Of a stretch of 64,000 bases of DNA, positions 1 through 8,698 are shown one piece after another. Within the stretch, counting starts at the first letter, position 1. Every line of letters starts with the position of its first letter. Source of the DNA: Verrucomicrobiota bacterium. GTDB lineage: Bacteria; Verrucomicrobiota; Verrucomicrobiia; Chthoniobacterales; SZAS-18. The position numbers and the translations under genes are program-made. Location of the stretch: the NCBI GenBank assembly GCA_025353105.1, contig JANXRG010000035.1:93092-157091 (forward strand), in the 5' to 3' direction. The notes under the pieces are model-generated. The model was not told the DNA's origin. It saw only the letters and a program-made list of their open reading frames with translations, and ran no database searches.

Positions 1-419
1 GTCGACGATTTCGCCTCGAGAACCTGCGTGAGGTAGGCCGTCTCCGGCCGTTCCTCAAGCTGCGGGGAAATCAGGCCCCGGTACGTGGCGACGCCAAGCA
101 GAAGCGCGGTTGCGCCGGCCAGCGTGAGCTTCACGATGATCGAGTGGAACCATCCCGCCGCGGCCGGTGCGCGCGGCGCGGTCACGTGACGATCAGCCTC
201 GATGCGCTCGAGCAGGCGATGGTTGAAGAAATCGGGATTCGGCATTCGAGTCTGCGCCAGATGTCCGCGCAGCGCGAGTTTCAGGCGGTCGAGTTCCGCG
301 TGTTCCGCCACCGGATCGAGCTGAAGCTGGCCGGCGAGTTCGCGTTCGAAAATGGCCCGCTCCGTTTCATCAAGGTGCCCGTCGAGCCAGGCCGCATGGC
401 GCTCTTCAAACGTTTTCAT
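1..419 (-). CDS. Anti-sigma-factor-like membrane protein (partial)
   Basis: The gene reads from an ATG at 419 down through the left edge with no stop, giving about 139 residues. The start overlaps the last 14 bases of the ECF sigma gene, the usual translationally coupled arrangement of a sigma factor and its anti-sigma. The N-terminal part (about 90 residues) is charged and helical, beginning MKTFEERHAAWLDGHL. A single hydrophobic segment follows at about residues 97-115 (LTLAGATALLLGVATYRGL), then the start of an extracytoplasmic part. No zinc-binding HxxxCxxC motif is visible, so this is not a classical ZAS protein. Anti-sigma function is inferred from position and topology; the C-terminus is missing. 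Confidence 0.6.
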   Translation of the reverse strand, partial: MKTFEERHAAWLDGHLDETERAIFERELAGQLQLDPVAEHAELDRLKLALRGHLAQTRMPNPDFFNHRLLERIEADRHVTAPRAPAAAGWFHSIIVKLTLAGATALLLGVATYRGLISPQLEERPETAYLTQVLEAKSS

Positions 420-1035
420 GGAGATCCTTCAACAGGGTTTGGAGTTTCTTGCGGGCGTAAAACAGGCGTGACATCACCGTGCCGATGGAGCAGCCGACCG
501 CATCGGCGATCTCGTGATACTGCATCCCCTCCACTTCCTTCAAAAGGACGACCGCCCGGTGTTCGGGCGAGAGCTTTGCGATGGCCGCGTCGAGACGGTC
601 GCGCAATTCCGCGCGTTCCATCTGGCGCTGCGGCGAGACCCCGGCCTTCGGCGTCACATCCGCGGTGGGCTCGATATCCGTGCGCGCGATCGTGTCATCG
701 AATTCCCCCTCGGGCCGCAGCGTGCGTTTGCGCAGCCAGTCGATGGAGACATTCGTGACGATGCGATAGAGCCAGGTGTAGAACGAGGATTGGAAGCGGA
801 ATTTGTCCAGCGACTTCCAAGCCTTGAAGAACCCGTCCTGCGCGAGGTCCCAGGCGTCCTGCTCGTTTCTGACCATTTGATAAACCATCGCGTAAATCCG
901 GGTGCGGTATTTGGTGACCAGTTCGTCGAAGGCCCGCGTGTCCCCCCCCTGGCTGCGGCGGACAAGATCCAAATCGTCACTTTCCGCGCCCGAAGGCGGC
1001 CCGCTTTGCATCGTTGGGGTTTCAGACGAAGACAT
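406..1035 (-). CDS. RNA polymerase sigma factor, ECF (sigma-70) family
   Basis: This is an extracytoplasmic-function sigma factor of about 209 residues. Region 2 is recognisable (FDELVTKYRTRIYAMVY, then DAWDLAQDGFFKAW and FYTWLYRIVTN). Region 4 follows (LSPEHRAVVLLKEVEGM, YHEIADAVGCSIGTVMSR) with a typical helix-turn-helix. The ATG at 1035 is preferred; a TTG at 1050 would add five residues, and no good Shine-Dalgarno distinguishes them. The stop lies inside the start of the downstream membrane anti-sigma-like gene, so the two are probably co-transcribed and coupled. Upstream on the same strand lie an acidic hypothetical and rlmN. The inducing signal cannot be read from the sequence. Confidence 0.9.
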   Translation of the reverse strand: MSSSETPTMQSGPPSGAESDDLDLVRRSQGGDTRAFDELVTKYRTRIYAMVYQMVRNEQDAWDLAQDGFFKAWKSLDKFRFQSSFYTWLYRIVTNVSIDWLRKRTLRPEGEFDDTIARTDIEPTADVTPKAGVSPQRQMERAELRDRLDAAIAKLSPEHRAVVLLKEVEGMQYHEIADAVGCSIGTVMSRLFYARKKLQTLLKDLHENV

Positions 1036-1077
1036 GGCCGGGTTATTCAATCAGAGACGGGCTTCTGGGACGCCGGG

Positions 1078-1752
1078 TCACCCGTTGCTACCATTGCGAC
1101 GGCGGAATTCACCCCGCAGATTGCCCATTATTTCGATGATGCCGCCCCGGACGGCAAAGATCCTCGTTTCTAACTCGGTCGCCTGGGCCGCGGTGATGAG
1201 GCCGCTCTTGCGACATGGTTCGATGGCGTCCAGGCCCCCCATGATCGATTTCAACCCGCGCTTCAGGTATGCGAGTGTCATGCCCAGCTCGTCGTAATCG
1301 TCTCCCAAGGCGGCGGATAGCTTGGCCCCACAATTCGAAACGCCCGCAAAAAGCTGGCTTGCGGCCGCGTCGCCCTCCGATGAATGCGACTCAGTGCCAA
1401 TCCATTTCGAGACCTGCAGCGTGAGGTTGAAGGCGTCCGACGCCAGCGGATGTCGCTCGCGGTTGACCAGTAAATCCAGTGTCTGCCCGGGTTTCTCGTC
1501 GTCGACGTCGGCGACTTCCTCCGAAAAAACTTCGTCCAGCTCGTCTCCCCAATCGTGCCCGGATTCATCCTCCAGATCGTCCCAGCCCATCTCCTTGGCG
1601 ACGATCGCATCGCGGTCCGGATGGTCCGCGTATTTCTCCAGCAGGCGCAGATATTCGTCCGTCTTGCGGTCCTGCTGCTGGAGAAATCGCTCCCAATCGT
1701 ATTCATCCCACGGTCGCCCGGACTGGGGCTCTGGGAATTCGTCGTCGGGCAT
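1078..1752 (-). CDS. Conserved acidic hypothetical protein
   Basis: A 224-residue protein that I do not recognise. The N-terminal third is very acidic (for example DDLEDESGHDWGDELDEVF). The C-terminal half looks like an ordered helical domain (SKWIGTESHSSEGDAAA, then LGMTLAYLKRGLKSIMGGL). It has no signal peptide, transmembrane segment or catalytic motif that I can name, so it is probably cytoplasmic. The ATG at 1752 was chosen because the upstream open frame overlaps rlmN. It lies 47 bp downstream of the rlmN stop and 42 bp upstream of the sigma factor start, so it may be the middle gene of an rlmN-to-anti-sigma transcript. Its function is unknown. Confidence 0.7.
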   Translation of the reverse strand: MPDDEFPEPQSGRPWDEYDWERFLQQQDRKTDEYLRLLEKYADHPDRDAIVAKEMGWDDLEDESGHDWGDELDEVFSEEVADVDDEKPGQTLDLLVNRERHPLASDAFNLTLQVSKWIGTESHSSEGDAAASQLFAGVSNCGAKLSAALGDDYDELGMTLAYLKRGLKSIMGGLDAIEPCRKSGLITAAQATELETRIFAVRGGIIEIMGNLRGEFRRRNGSNG

Positions 1753-1799
1753 GGCGCAGACGATGTATCGCAGGGCTTCCCTTGCCGCAAGGCGGGCCG

Positions 1800-2870
1800 T
1801 CACGCAGTTTGCATCGTCTGGCGCCGGAGTTGGCCGCAGGCGGCGTCGATGTCGTGCCCCTTTTCGCGGCGCAAGGTGACGTCGAGATCGCCGCGACGCA
1901 GGATCCGGTGGAAGGCGTCCTGCCGGTCGATCGCCGGCCGCTCCCAATCGAGACCCGTCACCGTGTTGTACGGAATCAGATTGATCTTCGCCTTGAGCGG
2001 ATCCGCCAGACGCGCGAGGCGCTCGGCTTGCGCGTCGCCGTCGTTCACGCCCGCGATGAGAATGTACTCGAAGGTTAGACGCTGTTTTTTCCGCTCGTGC
2101 CAGTACTGACAGGCTTCCATGAGCGCGGCGACGTTGTAGCGCTGGTTGACGGGCATGATGCGGCCGCGCACGTCGTCGGTCGCGCCGTGGAGTGAGATGG
2201 CGAGGCGCACCTGGATGGGTTGATCCGCCAGTTCGCGGATGCGCGGGACAAGGCCGCTGGTGGAAATCGTGATGTGCCGCGCGCCGATGCCCACGCCCCA
2301 GGCCTGGTTATTGAGGATCTGGATGGACTGCATCAAGTTTTCGAAATTCGCGAGCGGCTCGCCCATGCCCATGAACACGACGTTGTCCACGCGCTCGTGG
2401 CTGATCGCTTCCGCCTGGAGAATCTGCTCGACGATTTCGCCGGCGGTGAGATTGCGCGTGAAGCCGTCGAGCCCGCTCGCGCAGAATTTGCAACCGTAGG
2501 CGCAACCCACCTGCGTGGAGACGCACAGCGTGCGGCGGTCCGAACGCTCGCCGTAAAGCGAGGTCGAAGCCGGAATGAGGACGCTTTCGATGAGCTGGCC
2601 ATCGCCGAGCTTGAAAAGAAACTTTTGCGTGGTGTCGTTCGAACCGAGACGGCGGACAAGCGCGATCGAGGACAGCGAAAATTGCTCCGCGAGCGCCGCG
2701 CGCAGCGGGGCGGGCAGATCGGTCATGCGCTCCCAGGCGTCCACGCGCATGCGGTAACGCCAGTGCAGCACCTGTTTCGCGCGGTACGCCGGTTGCCCGA
2801 GCGCGCCGAATCGCGCCGCGAGTTCGTCGTGCGTGAGCGAGAGCAGATTCTGGAGGACGGGCGAGGACAT
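1800..2870 (-). CDS. rlmN: Dual-specificity 23S rRNA/tRNA adenosine C2-methyltransferase RlmN
   Basis: A radical-SAM enzyme expected to methylate C2 of A2503 in 23S rRNA and A37 of some tRNAs. The 356-residue length from the ATG at 2870 matches the family; the open frame upstream is non-homologous. The radical-SAM cluster CxxxCxxC is C123-C127-C130 (VGCAYGCKFCASG). The two methyl-transfer cysteines expected in RlmN correspond to C116 (TLCVSTQ) and C345 (DAACGQL). Family landmarks are GQPAYRAKQ near residue 25, VFMGMGEPL, and the Ser/His motif ISLHGATD. It is divergently arranged with the glycosyltransferase starting at 3007 and may lead the minus-strand operon that ends in the sigma/anti-sigma pair. 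Confidence 0.95.
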   Translation of the reverse strand: MSSPVLQNLLSLTHDELAARFGALGQPAYRAKQVLHWRYRMRVDAWERMTDLPAPLRAALAEQFSLSSIALVRRLGSNDTTQKFLFKLGDGQLIESVLIPASTSLYGERSDRRTLCVSTQVGCAYGCKFCASGLDGFTRNLTAGEIVEQILQAEAISHERVDNVVFMGMGEPLANFENLMQSIQILNNQAWGVGIGARHITISTSGLVPRIRELADQPIQVRLAISLHGATDDVRGRIMPVNQRYNVAALMEACQYWHERKKQRLTFEYILIAGVNDGDAQAERLARLADPLKAKINLIPYNTVTGLDWERPAIDRQDAFHRILRRGDLDVTLRREKGHDIDAACGQLRRQTMQTA

Positions 2871-3006
2871 GAAGGGGGCGGCGGAGGCCATTCTACGCCG
2901 GGAAACGGCCGGCTCCAAGGCGGCGATCGGCTTTGAATATTGCCCCCCGTGCACCGGCCTTGATGCAAGAGTCTTCCGCGCTATGCTCGCGTTCGACCGC
3001 CCGTTC

Positions 3007-3702
3007 ATGAAGCTCTCCATCGTCATCCCCTTTTTCAACGAGGAGGAGAACGCCGAGATGGTTTTGCGCGAGGCGCGCGCGGCCCAGCCCGACGCCGAGA
3101 TCATCGCGGTGAACGACGGCAGCACCGACCGCACGCCCGAGATCATCGCAGCGCTGCCCGACATCCTGCTCATCACGTTCCCGCGCAATCTCGGCCAAAG
3201 CGCCGCGCTCTATGCCGGCATCGTCAACGCCACCGGCGATTTCATCGTCCCGATGGACGGCGACGGCCAGAATGATCCGGCCGACATCCAGCATCTGCTC
3301 GCGCGACGGGATGAATTCGATGTCGTGTGCGGCTATCGCCGGGAACGAAAGGATTCGTGGAGCATCCGCATGGCATCGAAAATCGCGAATCGCACCCGGC
3401 AGCTTTTCACGCACGACGGCATTCGTGACGCGGGCTGTACGTTGAAATTGATCCGCCGCGAGCACCTGCGATACTTCACGCCGTTCGGCGAAATGCAGTG
3501 CTACATGATGGCGATGCTCCGGAAGAACGGCCTGCGCATCGGCGAGATTCCCGTCAACCACCGCCCGCGCCGTTTCGGCCGGTCAAAGTACACGATCGCC
3601 AGACGCGCGTGGCGCGGCATCTGGGATCTTATCGGCGTTTCATGGCTGCTCCGGCGCAACATTCCGTGGCCGCAGGGGTTCCCTCGACCGGACGCGCGAT
3701 GA
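3007..3702 (+). CDS. GT2 glycosyltransferase, polyprenyl-phosphate mannose synthase-like
   Basis: A soluble GT-A fold glycosyltransferase of 231 residues. The start MKLSIVIPFFNEEEN is the classic first strand of family 2. The nucleotide-binding region reads AVNDGSTDRT and the metal-binding motif MDGDGQNDP. It resembles DPM1/ArnC-type enzymes that load a sugar from a nucleotide donor onto undecaprenyl phosphate, but lacks their C-terminal membrane segments. Its TGA overlaps the ATG of the next gene (ATGA), and that gene encodes a GT39 membrane transferase. The pair therefore probably makes and then uses a lipid-linked sugar on the periplasmic side. An in-frame ATG at 2983 is possible, but 3007 fits the fold start best. 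Confidence 0.88.
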   Translation: MKLSIVIPFFNEEENAEMVLREARAAQPDAEIIAVNDGSTDRTPEIIAALPDILLITFPRNLGQSAALYAGIVNATGDFIVPMDGDGQNDPADIQHLLARRDEFDVVCGYRRERKDSWSIRMASKIANRTRQLFTHDGIRDAGCTLKLIRREHLRYFTPFGEMQCYMMAMLRKNGLRIGEIPVNHRPRRFGRSKYTIARRAWRGIWDLIGVSWLLRRNIPWPQGFPRPDAR

Positions 3703-5204
3703 TCGACTCCGCCCCGCCACAACAGACCTGGGGCGGCCTCACGCTCTGGCGATGGGCGATTTTGTTTTCGGTCGCGGCCTTCGCGTTCCGCCTTTGGTAT
3801 GCCACGCGTCCCGAGCTGGTCGGCGACGAGGCCTACTACTGGCTGCTCTCGCACCGGCTCGACATGAGCTACTTCGACAAAGGCCCCGGCGTCGCGTGGA
3901 CCATCGCGCTTGGCCGGAGTCTGTTCGGCGACACGGTGCTCGGCGTGCGCATTTTTTCGGTGCTGCTGTCGGTGGCCACGGGCTGGTGGCTGTTTCTGCT
4001 GGCGCGGCGCTTGTTTGACGAGCGGATCGCGCTCGGCGCGTTAGTGCTGACGGGAATCATTCCGTTGTTCGCCACCGGCGCGATCCTGATGACCATCGAT
4101 CCGCTGAGCGTCTTTTTTTGGACGACCGCCGCGTACGCCTTCTGGGTGGCAATCGAGCGCGACAGCCTTTGGCTCTGGATGCTCACCGGCGTGCTCGTCG
4201 GCGCCGGCGCGCTCTGCAAGTACATCAATCTCTTCCAAATCGTCTGCTTCATCATTTTCCTGGCGATGGACTCGACGCGCCGTCGCCGGCTTTGGAGTCC
4301 GGGATTCTTCCTCATGGTCTTCACGGCATTGTTGATGTGCGTGCCGATGATCGTTTGGAACGCGCAGCATCATTGGGTGGCGGTGCGCCACCTCGCGGAG
4401 CGCGGCGCGCTGGATCGGGCGTGGCGATTCTCGCTGACCGAGCCGCTTTCGTTTCTTGGGCAGCAGGCGGGAGTGATCAGCCCGGTGTTTTTTGTCGGAA
4501 TCCTGGTCGCGGTTTTTTCCCGCGGACCAGAACCGCAATCGGATCCGCGCTCCAGGGCCGCGCGTTATTTGAAGACGCTCTTCATTCCGATTTTCCTGAT
4601 GTACCTCGCCTTGAGCGTGAACAAGGCGGGTCAGCCGAATTGGACGGCGCCGGCGTATGTGGCGGGCGTCATCCTGCTTTCCGCGCGGTTCCTGCCTGGG
4701 TTGCGGGAGGCGCGAAGCTGGCGCAAGACGGCGATGGCGGGTGCGGTGCTCGCGTTTCTCACCACGTTTCTGATGCACGGCAACACGGCGATGCTGCATT
4801 TACCGCCGAAGCGCGACCCGCTCGATCGCGTGCGCGGGTCCGTGGACCTTTCCACGAAGGTCGATGCGTGGATGCCAGGCAGCGGCGCGACTTACGTCAT
4901 CGCGAATAAGTACAGTACCGCGAGCCTGCTGAAGTTCTACATGCAGGGGAATCCGCGCAGCTACCTGCCGGACACGTTGCCGCGGATCGACAATCAATTT
5001 TCGATCTGGCCCGGCTACGCGAGCGAACCGGTGGGATCCACCGCGCTGCTTGTCACCGATTTCGATTTCCTGCCCGAGCCCGTAAAGCGCGATTTCGAAA
5101 AGGTGGAATGGCTGGCCGATGTTGAGTCGGTCGGCGAAGGTCGCAAAGTGGGGACGTATCACGTGTACGTTTGTCGGGGTCGTTTGGCTCGACCGTCAAA
5201 CTGA
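3699..5204 (+). CDS. GT39-family (ArnT/PMT-like) membrane glycosyltransferase
   Basis: A 501-residue polytopic membrane protein with about ten hydrophobic segments. It carries the hallmark acidic motif in the first periplasmic loop (VGDEAYYWLLSHRLDMSYFD), typical of ArnT-like and protein-O-mannosyltransferase-like GT-C enzymes that use polyprenyl-phosphate sugars. The C-terminal ~100 residues (from about residue 385) form a soluble periplasmic part (YVIANKYSTASLLKFYM). The start codon overlaps the stop of the preceding GT2 gene, so translation is probably coupled. The acceptor (lipid A, another glycan or protein) cannot be decided from sequence. It is followed by an unrelated secreted DUF885 protein after 57 bp. 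Confidence 0.87.
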   Translation: MIDSAPPQQTWGGLTLWRWAILFSVAAFAFRLWYATRPELVGDEAYYWLLSHRLDMSYFDKGPGVAWTIALGRSLFGDTVLGVRIFSVLLSVATGWWLFLLARRLFDERIALGALVLTGIIPLFATGAILMTIDPLSVFFWTTAAYAFWVAIERDSLWLWMLTGVLVGAGALCKYINLFQIVCFIIFLAMDSTRRRRLWSPGFFLMVFTALLMCVPMIVWNAQHHWVAVRHLAERGALDRAWRFSLTEPLSFLGQQAGVISPVFFVGILVAVFSRGPEPQSDPRSRAARYLKTLFIPIFLMYLALSVNKAGQPNWTAPAYVAGVILLSARFLPGLREARSWRKTAMAGAVLAFLTTFLMHGNTAMLHLPPKRDPLDRVRGSVDLSTKVDAWMPGSGATYVIANKYSTASLLKFYMQGNPRSYLPDTLPRIDNQFSIWPGYASEPVGSTALLVTDFDFLPEPVKRDFEKVEWLADVESVGEGRKVGTYHVYVCRGRLARPSN

Positions 5205-5261
5205 GGCGTTCCCGCCCACTCACTCGCGTCAACCGGGTTTCCCAACCTCCCTATTCCATCC

Positions 5262-7013
5262 ATGAAATTCACTTCCATCCGGCGGTCCGTCCTTGCTCTT
5301 CTTGCCTCCATGGCCAGCCTTCCCGCCCTCGGCGCCCCGGCCGACGACGTCAAATTCGAAACCGTCGCGAGCGCGTTCATCGAACAGTATCTCGCGTTCG
5401 CGCCCGGCGATGCCACGCAATTGGGCGATCATCGTTTCGACGACCGCCTGACCGACTATGGCAACTCCGCCCGCCAGGTGCGGCTCAAGGTCTGTCGCGA
5501 AACGCTCGTGCAGCTCGCGCTGCTCAAGCCCTCGCAGTTGTCGCCCGAAAACCGCGTCGATCTGAAAATTCTCCGGCTGAATATCGGGGCGATCATTTTT
5601 AACGATTCGGATCTCAAGGAGTGGTCTTGGAATCCCGTCCTTTATAACGACAGTCTGGCCCAATCGATTTATCTCCTCGTCGCGCGGGATTTCGCACCCG
5701 CCGACATTAGGCTGCGCAATATCGAAGCGCGTTTGGCGCTGTTTCCGCGGGTGATCGCCCAGGCGAAGGAAAATTTGAAGCGCCCGCCGCGGATTCACAC
5801 GGAGACCGCCATCCGGCAACTCAGCGGCGCGATCGGGCTGGTCCGCGACGGTCTTCGGGCGCTGGTCGACCAAGCGTCACCTGAACGCCGCCAGAGCATT
5901 GAACGCGCGCAGACCGCCGCGGCGGCAGCGCTGGAGGAATACAAGACGTGGATGGAAAAGGACCTCCTGCCGCGATCCGACGGTGATTTTCGGATCGGCG
6001 ATCGGCTCTTCCGCCGGAAACTTCGCTTCGCGCTCGATTCCACGCTCGGCAAGGAGCAGGTGATGGTGCGGGCGGAGGCGGACCTGAAAGCCACCCGTGG
6101 CGCGATGTACGAGACCGCGCTGCCGCTCTACCGAAAGTTGTTTCCCCAGGTGCAGGAAGCCGAGGTTGTCGCGATGGATCGGAAGAAGATTTCCCGTGTC
6201 GTGCTCGCGAAACTTGGGGAGAATCACCCAGACAACGACACGATTGTGGCCTGGGCCGAGAAGACCTTTACGACGACGACCGACTTCGTGCGGGCAAAGG
6301 ACATCGTGCGGATTCCGGCCACGCCGTTGCGTGTGATTGTGATGCCGGAGTTTCAGCGCGGCGTGGCCATCGCGTATTGCGATTCGCCCGGACCGTTGGA
6401 AAAGGGCGGCCAGGCATTCTACGCGATTGAGCCGACCCCGACCGACTGGAAACCGGAGCGCGTGGAATCATTCTTCCGCGAGTACAACGAGTACATGCTG
6501 CAGGATCTGACGATTCACGAGGCAATGCCGGGCCACTTTCTGCAGGGCGCGCACTCGAATGAATTCAAGGCGCCGACGCTGGTGCGCGCCATCTTTCAAA
6601 GCGGGACGATGGTCGAAGGCTGGGCATGCTATGGCGAGCAGGTGATGGCGGAATTGGGCTACGGCGGTCCCGAGGTCAGGATGCAACAGCTCAAAATGCG
6701 TTTGCGATTGATCATCAATGCCATCATCGACCAGAAAATTCACACCGCCGGGATGACGGAAAAGGAAGCGCTGGATCTGATGATGAACGAGGGATTTCAG
6801 GAGGAGGGCGAAGCCGTCGCAAAGTGGCGTCGCGCTCGGCTGACCTCCGCTCAACTCTCGACCTATTTCGTGGGCGTGACCGAGATGCTGGATCTTCGGG
6901 CCGCGGCGGTCGCGAAGCAGAAAAATTCCTTCAGCCTGCGTCGCTACCACGACGCGCTCCTCTCGCACGGCAGCCCGGCGCCGCGATATTTGCGCGAGCT
7001 GCTCGGACTCTAA
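5262..7013 (+). CDS. Secreted DUF885 family protein (putative metallopeptidase-like)
   Basis: A 583-residue exported protein. It begins with a cleavable signal peptide (MKFTSIRRSVLALLASM, cleavage probably near ALGAP at about residue 26). The body is mainly helical, and the diagnostic DUF885 motif HEAMPGH lies at residues 419-425 (first His at 419). A downstream motif GTMVEGWACYGEQVM supplies the conserved glutamate region. DUF885 proteins are often annotated as peptidase-like because the HEAxPGH motif resembles an HExxH zinc site, but the activity of most members is not established. It lies on the same strand as a secreted amidohydrolase 270 bp downstream, which suggests a peptide-scavenging neighbourhood. 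Confidence 0.88.
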   Translation: MKFTSIRRSVLALLASMASLPALGAPADDVKFETVASAFIEQYLAFAPGDATQLGDHRFDDRLTDYGNSARQVRLKVCRETLVQLALLKPSQLSPENRVDLKILRLNIGAIIFNDSDLKEWSWNPVLYNDSLAQSIYLLVARDFAPADIRLRNIEARLALFPRVIAQAKENLKRPPRIHTETAIRQLSGAIGLVRDGLRALVDQASPERRQSIERAQTAAAAALEEYKTWMEKDLLPRSDGDFRIGDRLFRRKLRFALDSTLGKEQVMVRAEADLKATRGAMYETALPLYRKLFPQVQEAEVVAMDRKKISRVVLAKLGENHPDNDTIVAWAEKTFTTTTDFVRAKDIVRIPATPLRVIVMPEFQRGVAIAYCDSPGPLEKGGQAFYAIEPTPTDWKPERVESFFREYNEYMLQDLTIHEAMPGHFLQGAHSNEFKAPTLVRAIFQSGTMVEGWACYGEQVMAELGYGGPEVRMQQLKMRLRLIINAIIDQKIHTAGMTEKEALDLMMNEGFQEEGEAVAKWRRARLTSAQLSTYFVGVTEMLDLRAAAVAKQKNSFSLRRYHDALLSHGSPAPRYLRELLGL

Positions 7014-7284
7014 GTGACGGGCCGAGCCGCGGTCGGTCCCGGTCGACCGAGCCCGGTGCGGGATCGGCTTCGTCCTTCCATCATACGAAAGCTTGCCAAC
7101 CGCTGGGAAATTGGCTGCAATGGCGGGTTGTTCCCACAACGAATTTGTCAGCCCGTTGAACGTGCTCCCGAAATTGCGTCCCGTCGGAGGAGTCGCGCTC
7201 AGCACCGGTGGATCGGCCCGCGGGGCCGCCCCGGATGGCTGACGAAGTCGAAAAACTTGGCCTGGTCCGCTTGAAAATCCCCCT

Positions 7285-8694
7285 ATGAAAACAATCCCCG
7301 TAAAATTAAGCCGCCTTGGAATCGCGCTTTGCCTTGGGCTGAGCGTTTGCCTTGCTGCACCCGTCGGCGCCGCAGGACCAACGACCGTATTCACGGGAGC
7401 GCGGATGATCGATGGAACCGGCCGCGCGCCGGTCGAGAATGCCATTCTGGTAATCCAAGACGGAAAAATCATTTCCGCCGGGCCGGCCGCGACAACGACC
7501 TACCCGAAGGGCGCCGACACAAAAATCGTCGACCTCAAGGGTCGAACGATTATGCCGGGCCTCGTGAATGCGCACGGCCATCTTGGGCTGACCAAAGGCG
7601 ATTCGCTCGCGCCCGAAAACTACTCGCGCGAGAACGTCGCAAAACAACTGGCGCAGTACGAGGCGTATGGTGTCACGGGAATTCTCTCGCTCGGGCTGAA
7701 TCGCGCCATCATCTACGACTGGCGCAATGAACAGAAAGCCGGAAAGCTGCCCGGCGCGGATATCTTTATCGGCGACCGGGGAATTGGCGTCATCAAGGGT
7801 GCGCCGCCGCTGAACGTGGCCGACGAACAGGTTTATCGCCCCACGACGCCCGAAGAAGCGCGTGCCGCCGTGCGCGAGATGGCGGCCCGGCATCCGGACA
7901 TGTTGAAGATCTGGCTCGACGATCTTTTTGGCAGCGCCGCAAAGATGCCGCCGGAAATTTTTTCGGCCCTGATCGCGGAGGCGCACGCGGCGGTGGACGA
8001 AGCGCACAAGAAGGGATTGCGCGTGGCGGCGCACGTGTTCTATCTCGCGGACGCCAAGGCGCTCCTGCAGGCCAACGTGGATGCCTTTGCTCATAGCGTG
8101 CGGGATCAGGTCGTCGATGAGGAATTCATCAAGGACATCAAGGCGCGTGGCGTGACGTATATCCCCACTCTGTCGCTGGACGAGTCACAGTTCATCTACG
8201 CGGAGGATCCAGCGTGGGCGGCGGAACCTTTTTTTACGGCGGCGGTCGATCCCGCGCTGATTGCGAAATGGAAGAGCGAGGATTACCGCACCAAGCTCGC
8301 GGCCCATCCCAACACATCGAAGAACCGGGCCGCCTCGGCGAACGGCTTGAAAAACGTGAAGCTGCTCTTTGACAATGGGGTGCCAATTGCGCTGGGCACA
8401 GATTCGGGGGGGTTGATGTCGCGCATCCAGGGCTTCGGCGAGCATCGGGAACTGCAGCTCCTGGTCCAGGCGGGACTCAAGCCGATGGACGCGATCCTTT
8501 GCGGTACGCGGAACAGTTCCATTTTCATCGGGGCGACGGATCGCGGCACCTTGGAACCGGGCAAGCGCGCCGACTTCCTCGTGCTGGCGGGCAATCCGCT
8601 CGAGGACATCCGCAACACGACGCGAATGGTGACGATCTATCATGACGGCAAGCCGGTGACGCCCATGGTTCCCGCCGACACGGCGGTCAAGTAG
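7285..8694 (+). CDS. Secreted amidohydrolase-family protein
   Basis: A 469-residue exported TIM-barrel metal hydrolase. A signal peptide is clear (MKTIPVKLSRLGIALCLGL, ending near VGAAG). The amidohydrolase composite fold starts with a beta-sandwich segment (TGARMIDGTGRAPVENA), then the first metal motif GLVNAHGHLG. Later metal/active-site motifs are VAAHVFY and the terminal-strand aspartate in LGTDSGG. The C-terminal signature LEPGKRADFLVLAGNPL is typical of imidazolonepropionase- and prolidase-like amidohydrolases. The substrate is not predictable; a dipeptide or cyclic amide is plausible. It ends 4 bp before the next gene, so the two are probably co-transcribed. Confidence 0.88.
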   Translation: MKTIPVKLSRLGIALCLGLSVCLAAPVGAAGPTTVFTGARMIDGTGRAPVENAILVIQDGKIISAGPAATTTYPKGADTKIVDLKGRTIMPGLVNAHGHLGLTKGDSLAPENYSRENVAKQLAQYEAYGVTGILSLGLNRAIIYDWRNEQKAGKLPGADIFIGDRGIGVIKGAPPLNVADEQVYRPTTPEEARAAVREMAARHPDMLKIWLDDLFGSAAKMPPEIFSALIAEAHAAVDEAHKKGLRVAAHVFYLADAKALLQANVDAFAHSVRDQVVDEEFIKDIKARGVTYIPTLSLDESQFIYAEDPAWAAEPFFTAAVDPALIAKWKSEDYRTKLAAHPNTSKNRAASANGLKNVKLLFDNGVPIALGTDSGGLMSRIQGFGEHRELQLLVQAGLKPMDAILCGTRNSSIFIGATDRGTLEPGKRADFLVLAGNPLEDIRNTTRMVTIYHDGKPVTPMVPADTAVK

Positions 8695-8698
8695 TCGG

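Noticed and set aside
7014..7284. 271-bp gap with a minus-strand open frame running through it
   Set aside because: The frame continues antisense into two real genes and shows no motif; only GC-rich dyads are visible and no RNA element is supported.
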